DNA from: Bacillus sp. EB106-08-02-XG196
GTDB taxonomy: Bacteria; Bacillota; Bacilli; Bacillales; Cytobacillaceae
Direction: 5' to 3'
Length of the DNA stretch: 64,000 nt
NCBI RefSeq assembly: GCF_013396335.1
Contig: NZ_JABWSY010000001.1
Coordinates: 1-64,000, forward strand
A program made the translations under genes and the position numbers. How positions within the stretch are numbered: the stretch's first letter is position 1; every line of letters starts with the position of its first letter. A model generated the notes under the pieces. It ran no database searches, was not told where the DNA came from, and saw only the letters and a program-made list of their open reading frames with translations. Below, in pieces: positions 26,442-38,021 of the stretch.

Positions 26442-28076
26442 ATGTTTAAGGTACTTGTAACAGATGGTATTAGTGATACTGGATTGAAAAAGTTGTTTGA
26501 TCACCCAAATTTTATCGTTGAGCGCCAGCCTACACTAAAGCCCGAAGAGCTAAAGAATATTATTGGAGAATACGAGGCTTTAATTGTACGAAGCCAAACA
26601 AAAGTTACAGCGGAACTGCTTCAGTATGCGGACCGTCTTAAGGTAATTGCCCGTGCAGGTGTTGGTGTAGATAATATCGATGTGAATGCAGCTACAGGAA
26701 AAGGGATAATTGTCATTAATGCTCCTGGTGCCAACACAATTGCCGCAACTGAACATACTTTAGCGATGATGCTCTCTATGGCAAGAATGATTCCTCAAGC
26801 TCACAAAAAAACCGTTGGAGGAGAATGGGATCGCAATTCTTTCAAGGGTGTTGAATTATACAAAAAAACACTTGGTGTCATTGGTATGGGGAAAATTGGT
26901 ACCGAAGTTGCAAAGCGTGCTAAAAGCTTTGGAATGAATATATTAGGATATGACCCTTACTTAACGGAAGAGCGAGCCGAAAAGCTAGGTATGAAAAAAG
27001 CTAGTCTTGATTTAATCGCACGCGAGTCTGATTTCATTACGATTCATACACCACTAACAAACGACACCAAAGGGCTTGTAAATGACGACTACCTCAGCAA
27101 GACAAAAAAAGGAGTCCGATTTATCAACGTCGCACGAGGCGGAATTATTGATGAAAAGGCATTGGTTAGAGCCATCCAAGCTGGGCATGTTGCAGGTGCT
27201 GCACTTGATGTTTTTGAAAAGGAACCTGTGGCCGATCCAGCATTGTTAGATAACCCTAATATTATTGTAACCCCGCATTTAGGAGCATCTACTGTAGAAG
27301 CGCAGGAAAAAGTTGCCCAAGAAGTAAGTGAAGAAATCATTGAAATTCTCGAAACACAGTCCATCCGCAATGCTGTAAATATGCCGCAAATGTCAGGCGA
27401 GGCACAGCAAAAAATGCAGCCATACCTACTCCTTGGGGAGCAGATGGGGCAGCTTGTCGTTCAATTATTAAAACATGCTCCTTCTAAAATAGAAATCAAT
27501 TATTATGGAGATTTAATTGAGGAAGATACGGAACTATTAACTCGAACCATGATTAAAGGAATCCTTTCTTATCATTTAAGTGATTCTGTTAATTTAATTA
27601 ATGCGCTTCATCTTTTAAAAGGACAGGGAGTTTCCTATAATGTCCAGAAAAATGCTAATAATAAAGGCTTTGCCAATTATATGGAGCTTTCCATCACAAA
27701 AGGCTCTGAAACAGCTAAAATTGGTGCGACAGTCTTAAACGGCTATGGTGCAAGAATCGTGAAAATTAACGAGTATCGTATTGATGTAAGACCTGAAAAC
27801 CACCTTTTACTGGTAAAACATCAGGACGTCCCTGGTATGATTGGTAAGGTTGGATCTCTACTTGGAGATTATCAGATCAATATTGGAACGATGCAAGTGG
27901 GCAGAACAACGGTCGGCGGGGAAGCCGTCATGGTGTTAACCCTTGATAAGCAAATTACTACAGAGGTAATTAATGCCCTCACACAAATTAACGGTTTAAA
28001 CGCAGCCCAATCTTTAGAGTTAGAAAATGTTGATTCCTTTTACCCAGGAAGACTTGAGTTAGAGAAAATTAATTAA
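26442..28076 (+). CDS. serA: D-3-phosphoglycerate dehydrogenase
   Basis: This 544-residue enzyme has the 2-hydroxyacid dehydrogenase fold: NAD-binding GVIGMGKIGTEVAKRA, active-site Arg in INVARGGIIDE and His in VTPHLGASTVEA. An intervening ASB domain and a C-terminal ACT domain (from about 465, LLVKHQDVPGMIGKVG) follow. It commits 3-phosphoglycerate to serine synthesis. ATG 26442 has AGGAAAG upstream. Expression is controlled by the T-box leader at 25862-26100. Confidence 0.96.
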   Translation: MFKVLVTDGISDTGLKKLFDHPNFIVERQPTLKPEELKNIIGEYEALIVRSQTKVTAELLQYADRLKVIARAGVGVDNIDVNAATGKGIIVINAPGANTIAATEHTLAMMLSMARMIPQAHKKTVGGEWDRNSFKGVELYKKTLGVIGMGKIGTEVAKRAKSFGMNILGYDPYLTEERAEKLGMKKASLDLIARESDFITIHTPLTNDTKGLVNDDYLSKTKKGVRFINVARGGIIDEKALVRAIQAGHVAGAALDVFEKEPVADPALLDNPNIIVTPHLGASTVEAQEKVAQEVSEEIIEILETQSIRNAVNMPQMSGEAQQKMQPYLLLGEQMGQLVVQLLKHAPSKIEINYYGDLIEEDTELLTRTMIKGILSYHLSDSVNLINALHLLKGQGVSYNVQKNANNKGFANYMELSITKGSETAKIGATVLNGYGARIVKINEYRIDVRPENHLLLVKHQDVPGMIGKVGSLLGDYQINIGTMQVGRTTVGGEAVMVLTLDKQITTEVINALTQINGLNAAQSLELENVDSFYPGRLELEKIN

Positions 28077-28082
28077 TGAAAG

Positions 28083-28115
28083 AAGACCAAATCTGTTATG
28101 GATTTGGTCTTTTTC
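28083..28115 (+). terminator. Terminator of serA
   Basis: The stem AAGACCAAATC/GATTTGGTCTT with a 7-nt loop is followed by TTTTC, starting 6 bp after the serA stop. Confidence 0.88.
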
Positions 28116-28143
28116 TTATGTATTATAGGAGTTGGCGAGAACA

Positions 28144-28260
28144 ATGAGAGCCCGTAATCGTATAAAAAGTGAAGAAGCGGTCACTCATAAGAACGATGAG
28201 AGCCCGTGCCCTTCTAAAAAGGGCAGTAGCGGTCACTCATAAGGTTGATGAGAACCCAGG
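28144..28260. repeat. 52-bp tandem repeat, 2.2 copies
   Basis: ATGAGAGCCCGT starts at 28144 and again at 28196, and a diverged ATGAGAACCCAG starts at 28248, a period of exactly 52 bp. Each unit ends AGCGGTCACTCATAAG. ATGAG and CTCAT at the two ends allow each unit to fold into a hairpin. The inner segment varies (AATCGTATAAAAAGTGAAGA versus GCCCTTCTAAAAAGGGCAGT). Confidence 0.8.
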
Positions 28261-28274
28261 CCTTGCAATCCCTC

Positions 28275-29414
28275 TTAGTTTTTCTCGATAATTCTCCTCA
28301 CATCGAGCACCGAATCCAGGATAAAGTCTGCCTCGTGCTTTTCAAAGTCACTTCTCGCATCTTTTCCAGATAATCCAGTCAATACTGCAGCAAACTGACA
28401 TCCCATCTTTCTCGCAGCCAGCAGGTCTGCCAAAGAATCCCCCACCACTAGTACCTCTCCGCCATCCTCAATTGGCAAGGTCGTATTTAAACAATCCTCT
28501 ACTGAAGTTTCTCTGCCTTTATGACCCAAAATATACGTAAACGGATCTGGTTTTGACAGTGATCTTCTTTCATTTAATCCCTTTTCCGCTTTCAGGACAT
28601 CATCCGCTGTGACAATATGATTGATATCAAAGTGTTTAAGCCAGTCTAAATGGTGGAAAGGTTGAATGGTTTCAAGCTCTGGTCTCCCCGTTCCAATTCC
28701 TATTTTTACCCCAGATTCCTTAAGGAATGTAAAAAGACCATCAATTTCTGCTTGATCTGCTAATGTGGTTTCGTTTGCTAGAAAGCCTTTCTTTCCTAGC
28801 TGCACAGAAGGTCTGCCAGTGGATTTTTCTACATTCTTATCACCAACGTACCATTCCTGACAGACATGTTCACATACTGACCAAAGCTCACTGATGCCAC
28901 TAAAAATACCTGTATGAACCCTTAGCTTCTCTTCCGCTAACAGATTTAAATAATTGAACAGTTCTTGCTTTGTTTCAATTGACTTATTAAAATCAGATAC
29001 AAATTGATTGAAATCTAATTTCACCTCATAATTATGTAGGACCCTGCCTATTTCAAGCAGTACTTCTCTATTAATTGGTTTTTGCAGCCAGGTGTTTATT
29101 CTATCCTGCTCGTTTTCCTTCATTTGAGATAAAAGATGAATGAATTGATGACCAAAGGACAAATAGATCATATCCCAATTTGCATTAAGACCCCTTGATT
29201 TCATTAGCTTAAGGACCTCATCATTTTTTCCAAACACAGTCTCACGGATTACCTTTATTTCTGTTGGGCTATAATCCGTTTTAAATTTTTCAGGTGACAA
29301 TGCCAAATAATTATTACTAATAAGCAACTCCCAGACAGTTAAGGCTGATGCATCAAAGTAATGCTCCTCACTTAACAAAACTCCATCAACATCAAATAAT
29401 ATTGTTCCAATCAT
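28275..29414 (-). CDS. HAD-superfamily hydrolase
   Basis: This 379-residue protein has HAD motif I DVDGV with Asp8 and Asp10, motif II GIGTGRP, motif III Lys in SKPDPFTY and motif IV VGDSLADLLAA. A long helical cap (about 20-200) is inserted after motif I. It should remove phosphate from a small metabolite; the substrate is unknown. The size exceeds typical phosphoglycolate phosphatases (about 220 aa) because of the cap. It is a single gene with no clear operon partner. Confidence 0.82.
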   Translation of the reverse strand: MIGTILFDVDGVLLSEEHYFDASALTVWELLISNNYLALSPEKFKTDYSPTEIKVIRETVFGKNDEVLKLMKSRGLNANWDMIYLSFGHQFIHLLSQMKENEQDRINTWLQKPINREVLLEIGRVLHNYEVKLDFNQFVSDFNKSIETKQELFNYLNLLAEEKLRVHTGIFSGISELWSVCEHVCQEWYVGDKNVEKSTGRPSVQLGKKGFLANETTLADQAEIDGLFTFLKESGVKIGIGTGRPELETIQPFHHLDWLKHFDINHIVTADDVLKAEKGLNERRSLSKPDPFTYILGHKGRETSVEDCLNTTLPIEDGGEVLVVGDSLADLLAARKMGCQFAAVLTGLSGKDARSDFEKHEADFILDSVLDVRRIIEKN

Positions 29415-29517
29415 CTAAAACACCCTCTTCTCCAAGTCCACTTTATTCCGTTATCGTAACACAGCAAAGACCTATATTTAAAGTAAATAATGATTGATGA
29501 AAAAACACTGAAACTAG

Positions 29518-29552
29518 AAACACAGCTTAACGACTTTTGTTAAGCTGTGTTT
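29518..29552. terminator. Terminator of the putrescine/GABA operon
   Basis: A perfect 14-bp stem AAACACAGCTTAAC/GTTAAGCTGTGTTT closes a 7-nt loop with T-rich flanks on both strands. It lies 25 bp after the gabD stop. Confidence 0.88.
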
Positions 29553-29577
29553 GATATTTTATCTATTATAAAGAAGA

Positions 29578-31035
29578 CTATATATCTAGCCCTATTGATA
29601 TATATTTTACTTCTAAAAATTCTTCCATTCCGAAGTGACCGCCTTCACGGCCGAGACCGCTCTCTTTATAGCCGCCAAATGGAACTTGAACAGCTGATGG
29701 CAGGGCATCATTAAGACCAATGATTCCGTATTCGAGTTGTTCTGTGATTCTAAAGGATCGGCTTAGATTTTCTGTATAAACATATGCCGCTAATCCAAAG
29801 CGGGAATTATTTGCCCTTTCAATCACTTCTTCTTCGGTTTTGAAGGTCGAAATCGGCGCAAGCGGACCAAAGATTTCATCCTTCATACATTCCATATCGT
29901 CGTGGATAGCGGTTAAAATTGTTGGGGCATAGAAATAGCCATTCTCTTCAGCAGGTTTAAGCCCGCTATAAGTGACTTTCCCTCCCTTTTTAACTGCATC
30001 ATTCACAAGGGATTCCACTTTTTTATAAGCTGCTTTATCAATTAATGGTCCGATGTCGGTCCCTTCTTCGAGGCCATTTCCAACCTTAAGCTTTTCTAAT
30101 TCTGCTTGGAAAAGCTCAATGAATTGATCCGCTATTCCTTCTTGCACATATACGCGATTCGTACATATACAAGTCTGACCTGCATTCCGGAATTTTGAAT
30201 GTACCAATCCCTCCGCAGCCTTTACTAGATTCGCATCATCCATGACAATAAATGGGGCGTTTCCTCCAAGCTCCAGCGATACCTTTTTAACATTTTCAGC
30301 AGCACCGCGCATCAACGTTTTCCCTACTTCAGTCGATCCAGTAAAGGTTATCTTGGTTACACGGGGGTCCTTCAGCCACGTTTCGCCGATTTCTGCTGAC
30401 CTGCCGGTGATTACATTGATTACACCATTAGGGATTCCTGCTTCATGGGCAAGCTCCACCATCTTTAACGCGGTAAGCGGGGTCTGATTGGCCGGTTTTA
30501 CCACGCAAGTACACCCTGCTGCGAGGGCTGGTGCCACTTTTCTAGTAATCATAGCTGCCGGGAAGTTCCAGGGGGTAATCGCTGCAACCACCCCAACTGG
30601 TTCCTTTCTAACAAGAATTCGTTTATTTGGGTGGGATGCCGGTATCGTTTCTCCATAGATTCGTTTCCCTTCCTCCGCATACCACGAGATAAATCCGTTA
30701 GCGTATTGAACCTCACCCAATGCTTCTTTTAATGGTTTACCCTGCTCCATCGTCATAATCCTAGCAATTTCATGTTTGTGCTCATCAATCAATTGATACC
30801 ATTTCATCATAAGCTGATAGCGTTCATCAGCTGTTTTTTTCGACCAAGGTTTAAATGCCTTGTGGGCCGCATCAACGGCTTGCTCCGCTTCAAAAGCACC
30901 CCCGGTTGGCACTGCCCCTAAAACTTCCTTTGTGGCTGGGTTAATAATCTCGGTAAATACCTCAAAATCATTCCCGACCCATTTTCCATCAAGATACATA
31001 GGATAGATTTGATATTTTTGCGTAACGATATCCAT
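29578..31035 (-). CDS. gabD: Succinate-semialdehyde dehydrogenase
   Basis: This 485-residue aldehyde dehydrogenase has NAD-binding ITFTGSTEVGKTL, catalytic Glu in SLELGGNAPFIV and catalytic Cys in GQTCICTNR. The short form and TPWNFPAAM match GabD. It oxidises succinate semialdehyde to succinate, the last step of putrescine/GABA degradation. It follows gabT by 7 bp, and its ribosome site GGGAGG is inside the gabT end. Last gene of the sigma-54 operon starting at patD. Confidence 0.92.
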   Translation of the reverse strand: MDIVTQKYQIYPMYLDGKWVGNDFEVFTEIINPATKEVLGAVPTGGAFEAEQAVDAAHKAFKPWSKKTADERYQLMMKWYQLIDEHKHEIARIMTMEQGKPLKEALGEVQYANGFISWYAEEGKRIYGETIPASHPNKRILVRKEPVGVVAAITPWNFPAAMITRKVAPALAAGCTCVVKPANQTPLTALKMVELAHEAGIPNGVINVITGRSAEIGETWLKDPRVTKITFTGSTEVGKTLMRGAAENVKKVSLELGGNAPFIVMDDANLVKAAEGLVHSKFRNAGQTCICTNRVYVQEGIADQFIELFQAELEKLKVGNGLEEGTDIGPLIDKAAYKKVESLVNDAVKKGGKVTYSGLKPAEENGYFYAPTILTAIHDDMECMKDEIFGPLAPISTFKTEEEVIERANNSRFGLAAYVYTENLSRSFRITEQLEYGIIGLNDALPSAVQVPFGGYKESGLGREGGHFGMEEFLEVKYISIGLDI

Positions 31036-31042
31036 ATTCCAT

Positions 31043-32416
31043 TTACCTCCCAGCCGGAACAGCAGAGTTGTTCAAATATACAGCCTCAAAGCTTTCCTCA
31101 AGTATTTGTAATCCTTCCTCCAACTGCTCATCTGTAATGGTTAACGGCATTAGAAGGCGGATAACGTTACCATATAGCCCTGCACTTAGCAGCAACAGCC
31201 CTCGCTCACCTGCGGCTTTCACTATTTTTCCAACTGCCTCTTTATCAGGTGTTTTACTGTGACGGTCTTTAACGATTTCCATTGCACACATGGCGCCAAG
31301 ACCACGGACATCTCCAATGCTATCGAAACGTTCAGCAAGCTGTTTCATTTTATTCGTAGCTCTTGTACCTATTTTTTGAGCCCTTTCATTAAGGTTTTCA
31401 CTCTCAATGATATCGAGGACGGTAAGTGCTGCCCTGCAGCCTAGTGGACTTCCAGAATAGGTTCCGCCGATTTCGCCAACCTCTGCTGCATCCATAATTT
31501 CTGCTCGGCCAATGACCCCGCTAATCGGCACTCCTGCTCCCATTGATTTTGAAATGGTGATTAAATCTGGCTCAACTCCAAAATGTTCAATCGCAAAATA
31601 TTTCCCGGTACGGCCGAATCCCGTTTGAATCTCATCTGCTACAAACAAAATTCCATACTGTGTACAAATTTCTCTAACTCTTTGAACAAATCCTTTATCT
31701 GGTACGATAAATCCTCCTTCACCTTGAACCGGCTCCATTACAACAGCAGCAATCGTTTCAGGAGCGACTTCCGCCAGTAAAAACGTTTCAAATTGCTCAA
31801 TAATCATTTCAGTGTATTGTTGTTCGCTCATTCCTTCAGGCCGGCGGTATACATATGGATATGGCGCCTTATAGACTTCGGGAGCAAACGGTCCAAACCC
31901 GAACTTGTATGGCTTGACTTTACTCGTCATCGTCATCGTCATTAACGTTCTGCCGTGGAAGCCTCGTGTAAAGGAAATAATTCCTTGTCGTTTTGTATAT
32001 TTTCTAGCGATTTTCACGGCATTTTCAACTGCTTCTGCACCGCTGTTAAAGAAAGCTGTCTGCTTATTAAAATCACCCGGTGCAAGCTGACACAGCCTCT
32101 CAGCAAGATTGATATAGGACTCATACATCATGACATTAAACCCTGTATGGATAAATTGACTTGCCTGCTCTTGCAGGGCCCTGACCACTCTTGGGTGGGA
32201 ATGGCCGACATTTACTGTTCCAATTGCTCCAGCAAAATCAATAAAAATATTTCCGTCTACATCCTCAACAAGAGAACCCTGTGCCTTTTTCACAAAGGAA
32301 TGACAATTATTACTGATTCCCTTTGGGACATATTTTTTTCTCAACTCTAGTATTTCTTTTGATTTTGGTCCGGGTATCTCTGTTAGCTGCTTAACAAATT
32401 TCTTTTCCAATTCCAT
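31043..32416 (-). CDS. gabT: 4-aminobutyrate aminotransferase
   Basis: This 457-residue class-III aminotransferase has the PLP Lys in DLITISKSMGAG, phosphate-binding FFNSGAEAVENAVK and the ADEIQTGFGRTGK motif. It transfers the amino group of GABA to 2-oxoglutarate, giving succinate semialdehyde and glutamate. Glutamate could be returned to 2-oxoglutarate by the dehydrogenase at 38341. It lies between patA (25 bp) and gabD (7 bp). Confidence 0.92.
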   Translation of the reverse strand: MELEKKFVKQLTEIPGPKSKEILELRKKYVPKGISNNCHSFVKKAQGSLVEDVDGNIFIDFAGAIGTVNVGHSHPRVVRALQEQASQFIHTGFNVMMYESYINLAERLCQLAPGDFNKQTAFFNSGAEAVENAVKIARKYTKRQGIISFTRGFHGRTLMTMTMTSKVKPYKFGFGPFAPEVYKAPYPYVYRRPEGMSEQQYTEMIIEQFETFLLAEVAPETIAAVVMEPVQGEGGFIVPDKGFVQRVREICTQYGILFVADEIQTGFGRTGKYFAIEHFGVEPDLITISKSMGAGVPISGVIGRAEIMDAAEVGEIGGTYSGSPLGCRAALTVLDIIESENLNERAQKIGTRATNKMKQLAERFDSIGDVRGLGAMCAMEIVKDRHSKTPDKEAVGKIVKAAGERGLLLLSAGLYGNVIRLLMPLTITDEQLEEGLQILEESFEAVYLNNSAVPAGR

Positions 32417-32441
32417 GCTCCCCCCTTATAAAAATAAATCG

Positions 32442-35331
<2,890 letters not shown>

Positions 35332-35369
35332 TATCAAGTCCTCCTTTATTCTCTCTTACTATCTATATT

Positions 35370-35385
35370 TGCAAGAACTGTGCCA
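35370..35385 (-). promoter_or_regulatory. Sigma-54 (-24/-12) promoter of patD-patA-gabT-gabD
   Basis: On the minus strand, TGGCACAGTTCTTGCA matches the SigL consensus TGGCAC-N5-TTGC perfectly. It is followed by a suitably short leader to the patD start. It requires an activated enhancer-binding protein, probably the one encoded at 35516-37651. Confidence 0.9.
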
Positions 35386-35436
35386 AAGTAGAAAAGTGGT
35401 CATTACCGGGTGTTCTCCAAAAAGACGATTTAAAGT

Positions 35437-35472
35437 TATTCAATTTTGCATAACTGTATCTATCTGTGCATA
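35437..35472 (-). promoter_or_regulatory. Paired upstream activator sites for the sigma-54 regulator
   Basis: TATTCAATTTTGCATA (35437-35452) is a 16-bp near-palindrome, TATTCAA-N2-TTGCATA. A weaker copy, TATCTATCTGTGCATA, starts 20 bp on (35457-35472). Together they lie 52-87 bp upstream of the -24 box. The same 16-mer occurs before the other sigma-54 promoters (39765 and 41408). Confidence 0.7.
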
Positions 35473-35477
35473 CATAA

Positions 35478-35513
35478 AAAAGCTGCTTCAGATTGTAATC
35501 TGAAACAGCTTTT
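35478..35513 (-). terminator. Terminator of the sigma-54 regulator gene
   Basis: The long stem AAGCTGTTTCAGATT/AATCTGAAGCAGCTT has a minimal loop and is followed by TTTTTTATG on the minus strand. It lies 3 bp beyond the regulator stop, between it and the patD control sites. Confidence 0.9.
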
Positions 35514-35515
35514 CA

Positions 35516-37651
35516 TTAAAGAGATGTTAAGTTTTCTATTTTAATATTTTTTTCATTTAGTATTTTTTGATATTTCCTGCTAACTGAGGATTGGCTGATT
35601 CCTAATGCTTTTGCAGCCTTTGTGGTTGTTTTGTATTGGTTCATAGCTAGGACAATCAGCTGCTCCTCTACATGTTCAATCGCCTCATGTAAAGGAATAA
35701 CTCTAGTAATCATCGGCTTTATCTTTTTATTATCAAAGCCCAGCGATAAAAACTGACTGACAAACTCTGCATCTATGGCAGGATGATCAGCGGTAACCAC
35801 TAATCTTTCAATTATATTTTGTAATTCACGGACATTTCCTGGCCACGAATAAAATTCAAGAACATTAATCGCATCTGGTGTTAAATGGTAATTTCGGTCA
35901 TACCTTTCATTCAGCTGCTGTAAAAAATGAAAGGCAAGTAACGAGATATCCTCAGTCCGTTCCCTGAGCGGCGGAATCTGAATCGGAATAACATTTAGTC
36001 GGTAAAATAAGTCTTCTCGGAAAGTCCCATTTTCCACCATTTTTTCAAGCCTTTTATTGGTGGCCGCAATGATCTGGACATTCACCTTAATAGGCATTGT
36101 ACTGCCAATCGGAATAACCTCTTGCTCCTGGAGAACACGTAAAAGCTTTACTTGAAGATGCAGCGGCATTTCACCGATTTCATCAAGAAACAAGATTCCG
36201 CCATCTGCTTGTTTAAAATAACCTTCTTTTCCATTTTTATCTGCACCTGTAAAGGAACCCTTTGCATATCCATACAATTCACTTTCTAATAGATTTTCAG
36301 GGATTGCCCCACAATTCATTTTAAGGAATGGCTTGCCAGAGCGTTTCCCTAGTTGGTGAATGGCTTGAGCAATTACCTCTTTACCCACACCAGATTCACC
36401 ATTAAGGAGGACGGTCGATGAAAAGTCAGCAATTTTCTTAACTTGATTCATAATCTTTTCCATTTTAGGGCTGCAATAGAAGAGCTTTTTTAAAAAGCGA
36501 TCCTTACTTTTAAAGTCATCTAATTCTTTTTTATATTGTTCCGTTATTTTCCGTATTTCCTGTAGTTCACTTTTTAAACGCGTTGTTTCCGTAATATCTC
36601 TCGAAGCAATGATAATCCGATCCAGCTCATTTTCTTTATTAAAGACAGGATTGCCAACAGCAAGAATTTTCCTGCCTGTTTTTGTTTCCTGGACAACGGA
36701 AACTTTTTTTCTTTTTTCGATTACTAATCTTGTTACTGATGGGGTAAAGAGTCCTTGATCCTCAAGCTCGAGGATATTTTTTCCAATCAGCTCTTTAAGG
36801 TCTACATTCCAGAAATCATGAATGATATTGTCACTATATCGAATCAATTCCCCAACGGCATTAACCACAAGAATCTCATCGTAAATACTCGACAATATCG
36901 CATTCAAGTCACGATTCAAATCCTTTATATATTCAATTTCATTGGCCATGTCCTCGACCATTGGCAGATCTTGAACAACAATAATCATCCCTTCAACTTC
37001 ACCGTTATCGGTTAAAATAGGACAGTAATCGACGAGAACTCCCGTGTCATCCGTAATTTCTAAATGATTCAATATTGTTTTTCCTGTAGCAAACACGTTG
37101 TTAATCTGTTGAGCACTAAAAATAGATCCCCCTGGATAATTTAGTACCTGTTCTGCAGTAGATTTAATCATCTTTAACCCTGATTCATTGCAATTTATTA
37201 TTTGTTTCTCTTTATCAAGTACAAAAATCCCCATTGGTATCGAGGTAAGAAGGATTTTCAGTAAATCTACACTCTTATTTTCTTGTTTAAAAAGCTCTGC
37301 CAAAACATCTTCTCTTCGTATGTATCCTAACGGTTCGCCGTCCTCACCTATTATGATTGCGAACGGCTCACCAATAATTTGGAACAATGAGGGGAAAGAA
37401 ATATTCTTATTAAGGAAACAAATACTTTTGATAGATTTTGCCTGACCTAGCAGCGCCTCTAAGGAATAATTTTTGCTTTCAAGCAGCTCAAGTAATAGAT
37501 TATTGATTGGTGCATAGGTAAATAATTGACCTTGTTTTTTTAAGAATATAAAGGGTTCTTTGCATTGGTCTAAAGTTGATTTCAATACAACTTCTTCATC
37601 TATATTAATAGATACTATTGGCTTAATCTTATCCTTTGCGACGGAAAACAT
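35516..37651 (-). CDS. Sigma-54-dependent enhancer-binding regulator (CBS/PAS/AAA+/HTH)
   Basis: This 711-residue activator has an N-terminal CBS-like region (about 10-125, ending GEDGEPLGYIRREDVL), two PAS domains (about 130-235 and 255-370) and an AAA+ core (about 390-625). The core has Walker A GESGVGKE, the sigma-54 contact loop as GSFTGA, Walker B GGILFLDEIGE and the R-finger region FREDLFYRLNV. A TyrR/Fis-type HTH (TTKAAKALGISQSSVSRKY) ends the protein. GSFTGA in place of GAFTGA is seen in several Firmicute members. It is located amid the four SigL promoters it probably drives. An amine or GABA-pathway signal is likely sensed by PAS/CBS. Its own gene lacks a visible sigma-54 box. Confidence 0.9.
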   Translation of the reverse strand: MFSVAKDKIKPIVSINIDEEVVLKSTLDQCKEPFIFLKKQGQLFTYAPINNLLLELLESKNYSLEALLGQAKSIKSICFLNKNISFPSLFQIIGEPFAIIIGEDGEPLGYIRREDVLAELFKQENKSVDLLKILLTSIPMGIFVLDKEKQIINCNESGLKMIKSTAEQVLNYPGGSIFSAQQINNVFATGKTILNHLEITDDTGVLVDYCPILTDNGEVEGMIIVVQDLPMVEDMANEIEYIKDLNRDLNAILSSIYDEILVVNAVGELIRYSDNIIHDFWNVDLKELIGKNILELEDQGLFTPSVTRLVIEKRKKVSVVQETKTGRKILAVGNPVFNKENELDRIIIASRDITETTRLKSELQEIRKITEQYKKELDDFKSKDRFLKKLFYCSPKMEKIMNQVKKIADFSSTVLLNGESGVGKEVIAQAIHQLGKRSGKPFLKMNCGAIPENLLESELYGYAKGSFTGADKNGKEGYFKQADGGILFLDEIGEMPLHLQVKLLRVLQEQEVIPIGSTMPIKVNVQIIAATNKRLEKMVENGTFREDLFYRLNVIPIQIPPLRERTEDISLLAFHFLQQLNERYDRNYHLTPDAINVLEFYSWPGNVRELQNIIERLVVTADHPAIDAEFVSQFLSLGFDNKKIKPMITRVIPLHEAIEHVEEQLIVLAMNQYKTTTKAAKALGISQSSVSRKYQKILNEKNIKIENLTSL

Positions 37652-37710
37652 CTTTTTATCCCCCTTTATCTTTTCACTCTTATATTATCACTATTTCGAA
37701 TTTTTTAAAT

Positions 37711-37742
37711 AGAAAAAAGAAGATGCGGTATCCATCTTCTTT
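37711..37742 (-). terminator. Terminator of the glutamate dehydrogenase operon
   Basis: The stem AAGAAGATG/CATCTTCTT closes a 7-nt loop and is followed by TTTTCTATTT on the minus strand. It lies 9 bp after the small lipoyl-like gene and isolates the regulator gene from that operon. Confidence 0.85.
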
Positions 37743-37750
37743 CTCGGTAT

Positions 37751-37999
37751 TTACTCACTGCCCGTTACAAATAAATCTTCTTTTATAAAGGCAAGGACCA
37801 TGCCGGGAATAACATAGTCCCCTTCCTGAACTTCAAGTGATTCGACCTCACCACTTAAACCCATTTGAATCATTTGAACCTTACCTTCAACCGTTTTAAT
37901 TTGAAATAATGGTTCCCATTCATATATTCGTGTTTCACTTTGGATTGAAACTTTTTCAACAACCCCATGGCATGGACTAAGTACCACTCCAAAATACAT
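37751..37999 (-). CDS. Small biotinyl/lipoyl-like domain protein (82 aa)
   Basis: This 82-residue protein resembles a half-barrel hammerhead: VLSPCHGVVEKV at the start, a beta-rich centre, and GLSGEVESLEVQEGDYVIPGMVLAFIKED, which is the layout of biotinyl/lipoyl attachment domains. The lysine of the usual MKM or DKA modification site is not visible; the turn reads MGLSGEV. So it may be an unmodified relative. ATG 37999 has AGGGGAGTG. It follows the DUF3055-like gene by 22 bp and ends the gdh operon. The role is unknown. Confidence 0.65.
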   Translation of the reverse strand: MYFGVVLSPCHGVVEKVSIQSETRIYEWEPLFQIKTVEGKVQMIQMGLSGEVESLEVQEGDYVIPGMVLAFIKEDLFVTGSE

Positions 38000-38021
38000 C
38001 GTATCACTCCCCTAAATTATT

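Noticed and set aside
28144..28260. CRISPR array
   Set aside because: Only two full units of 52 bp with variable interiors and palindromic ends; no spacers of uniform unique sequence and no cas genes.
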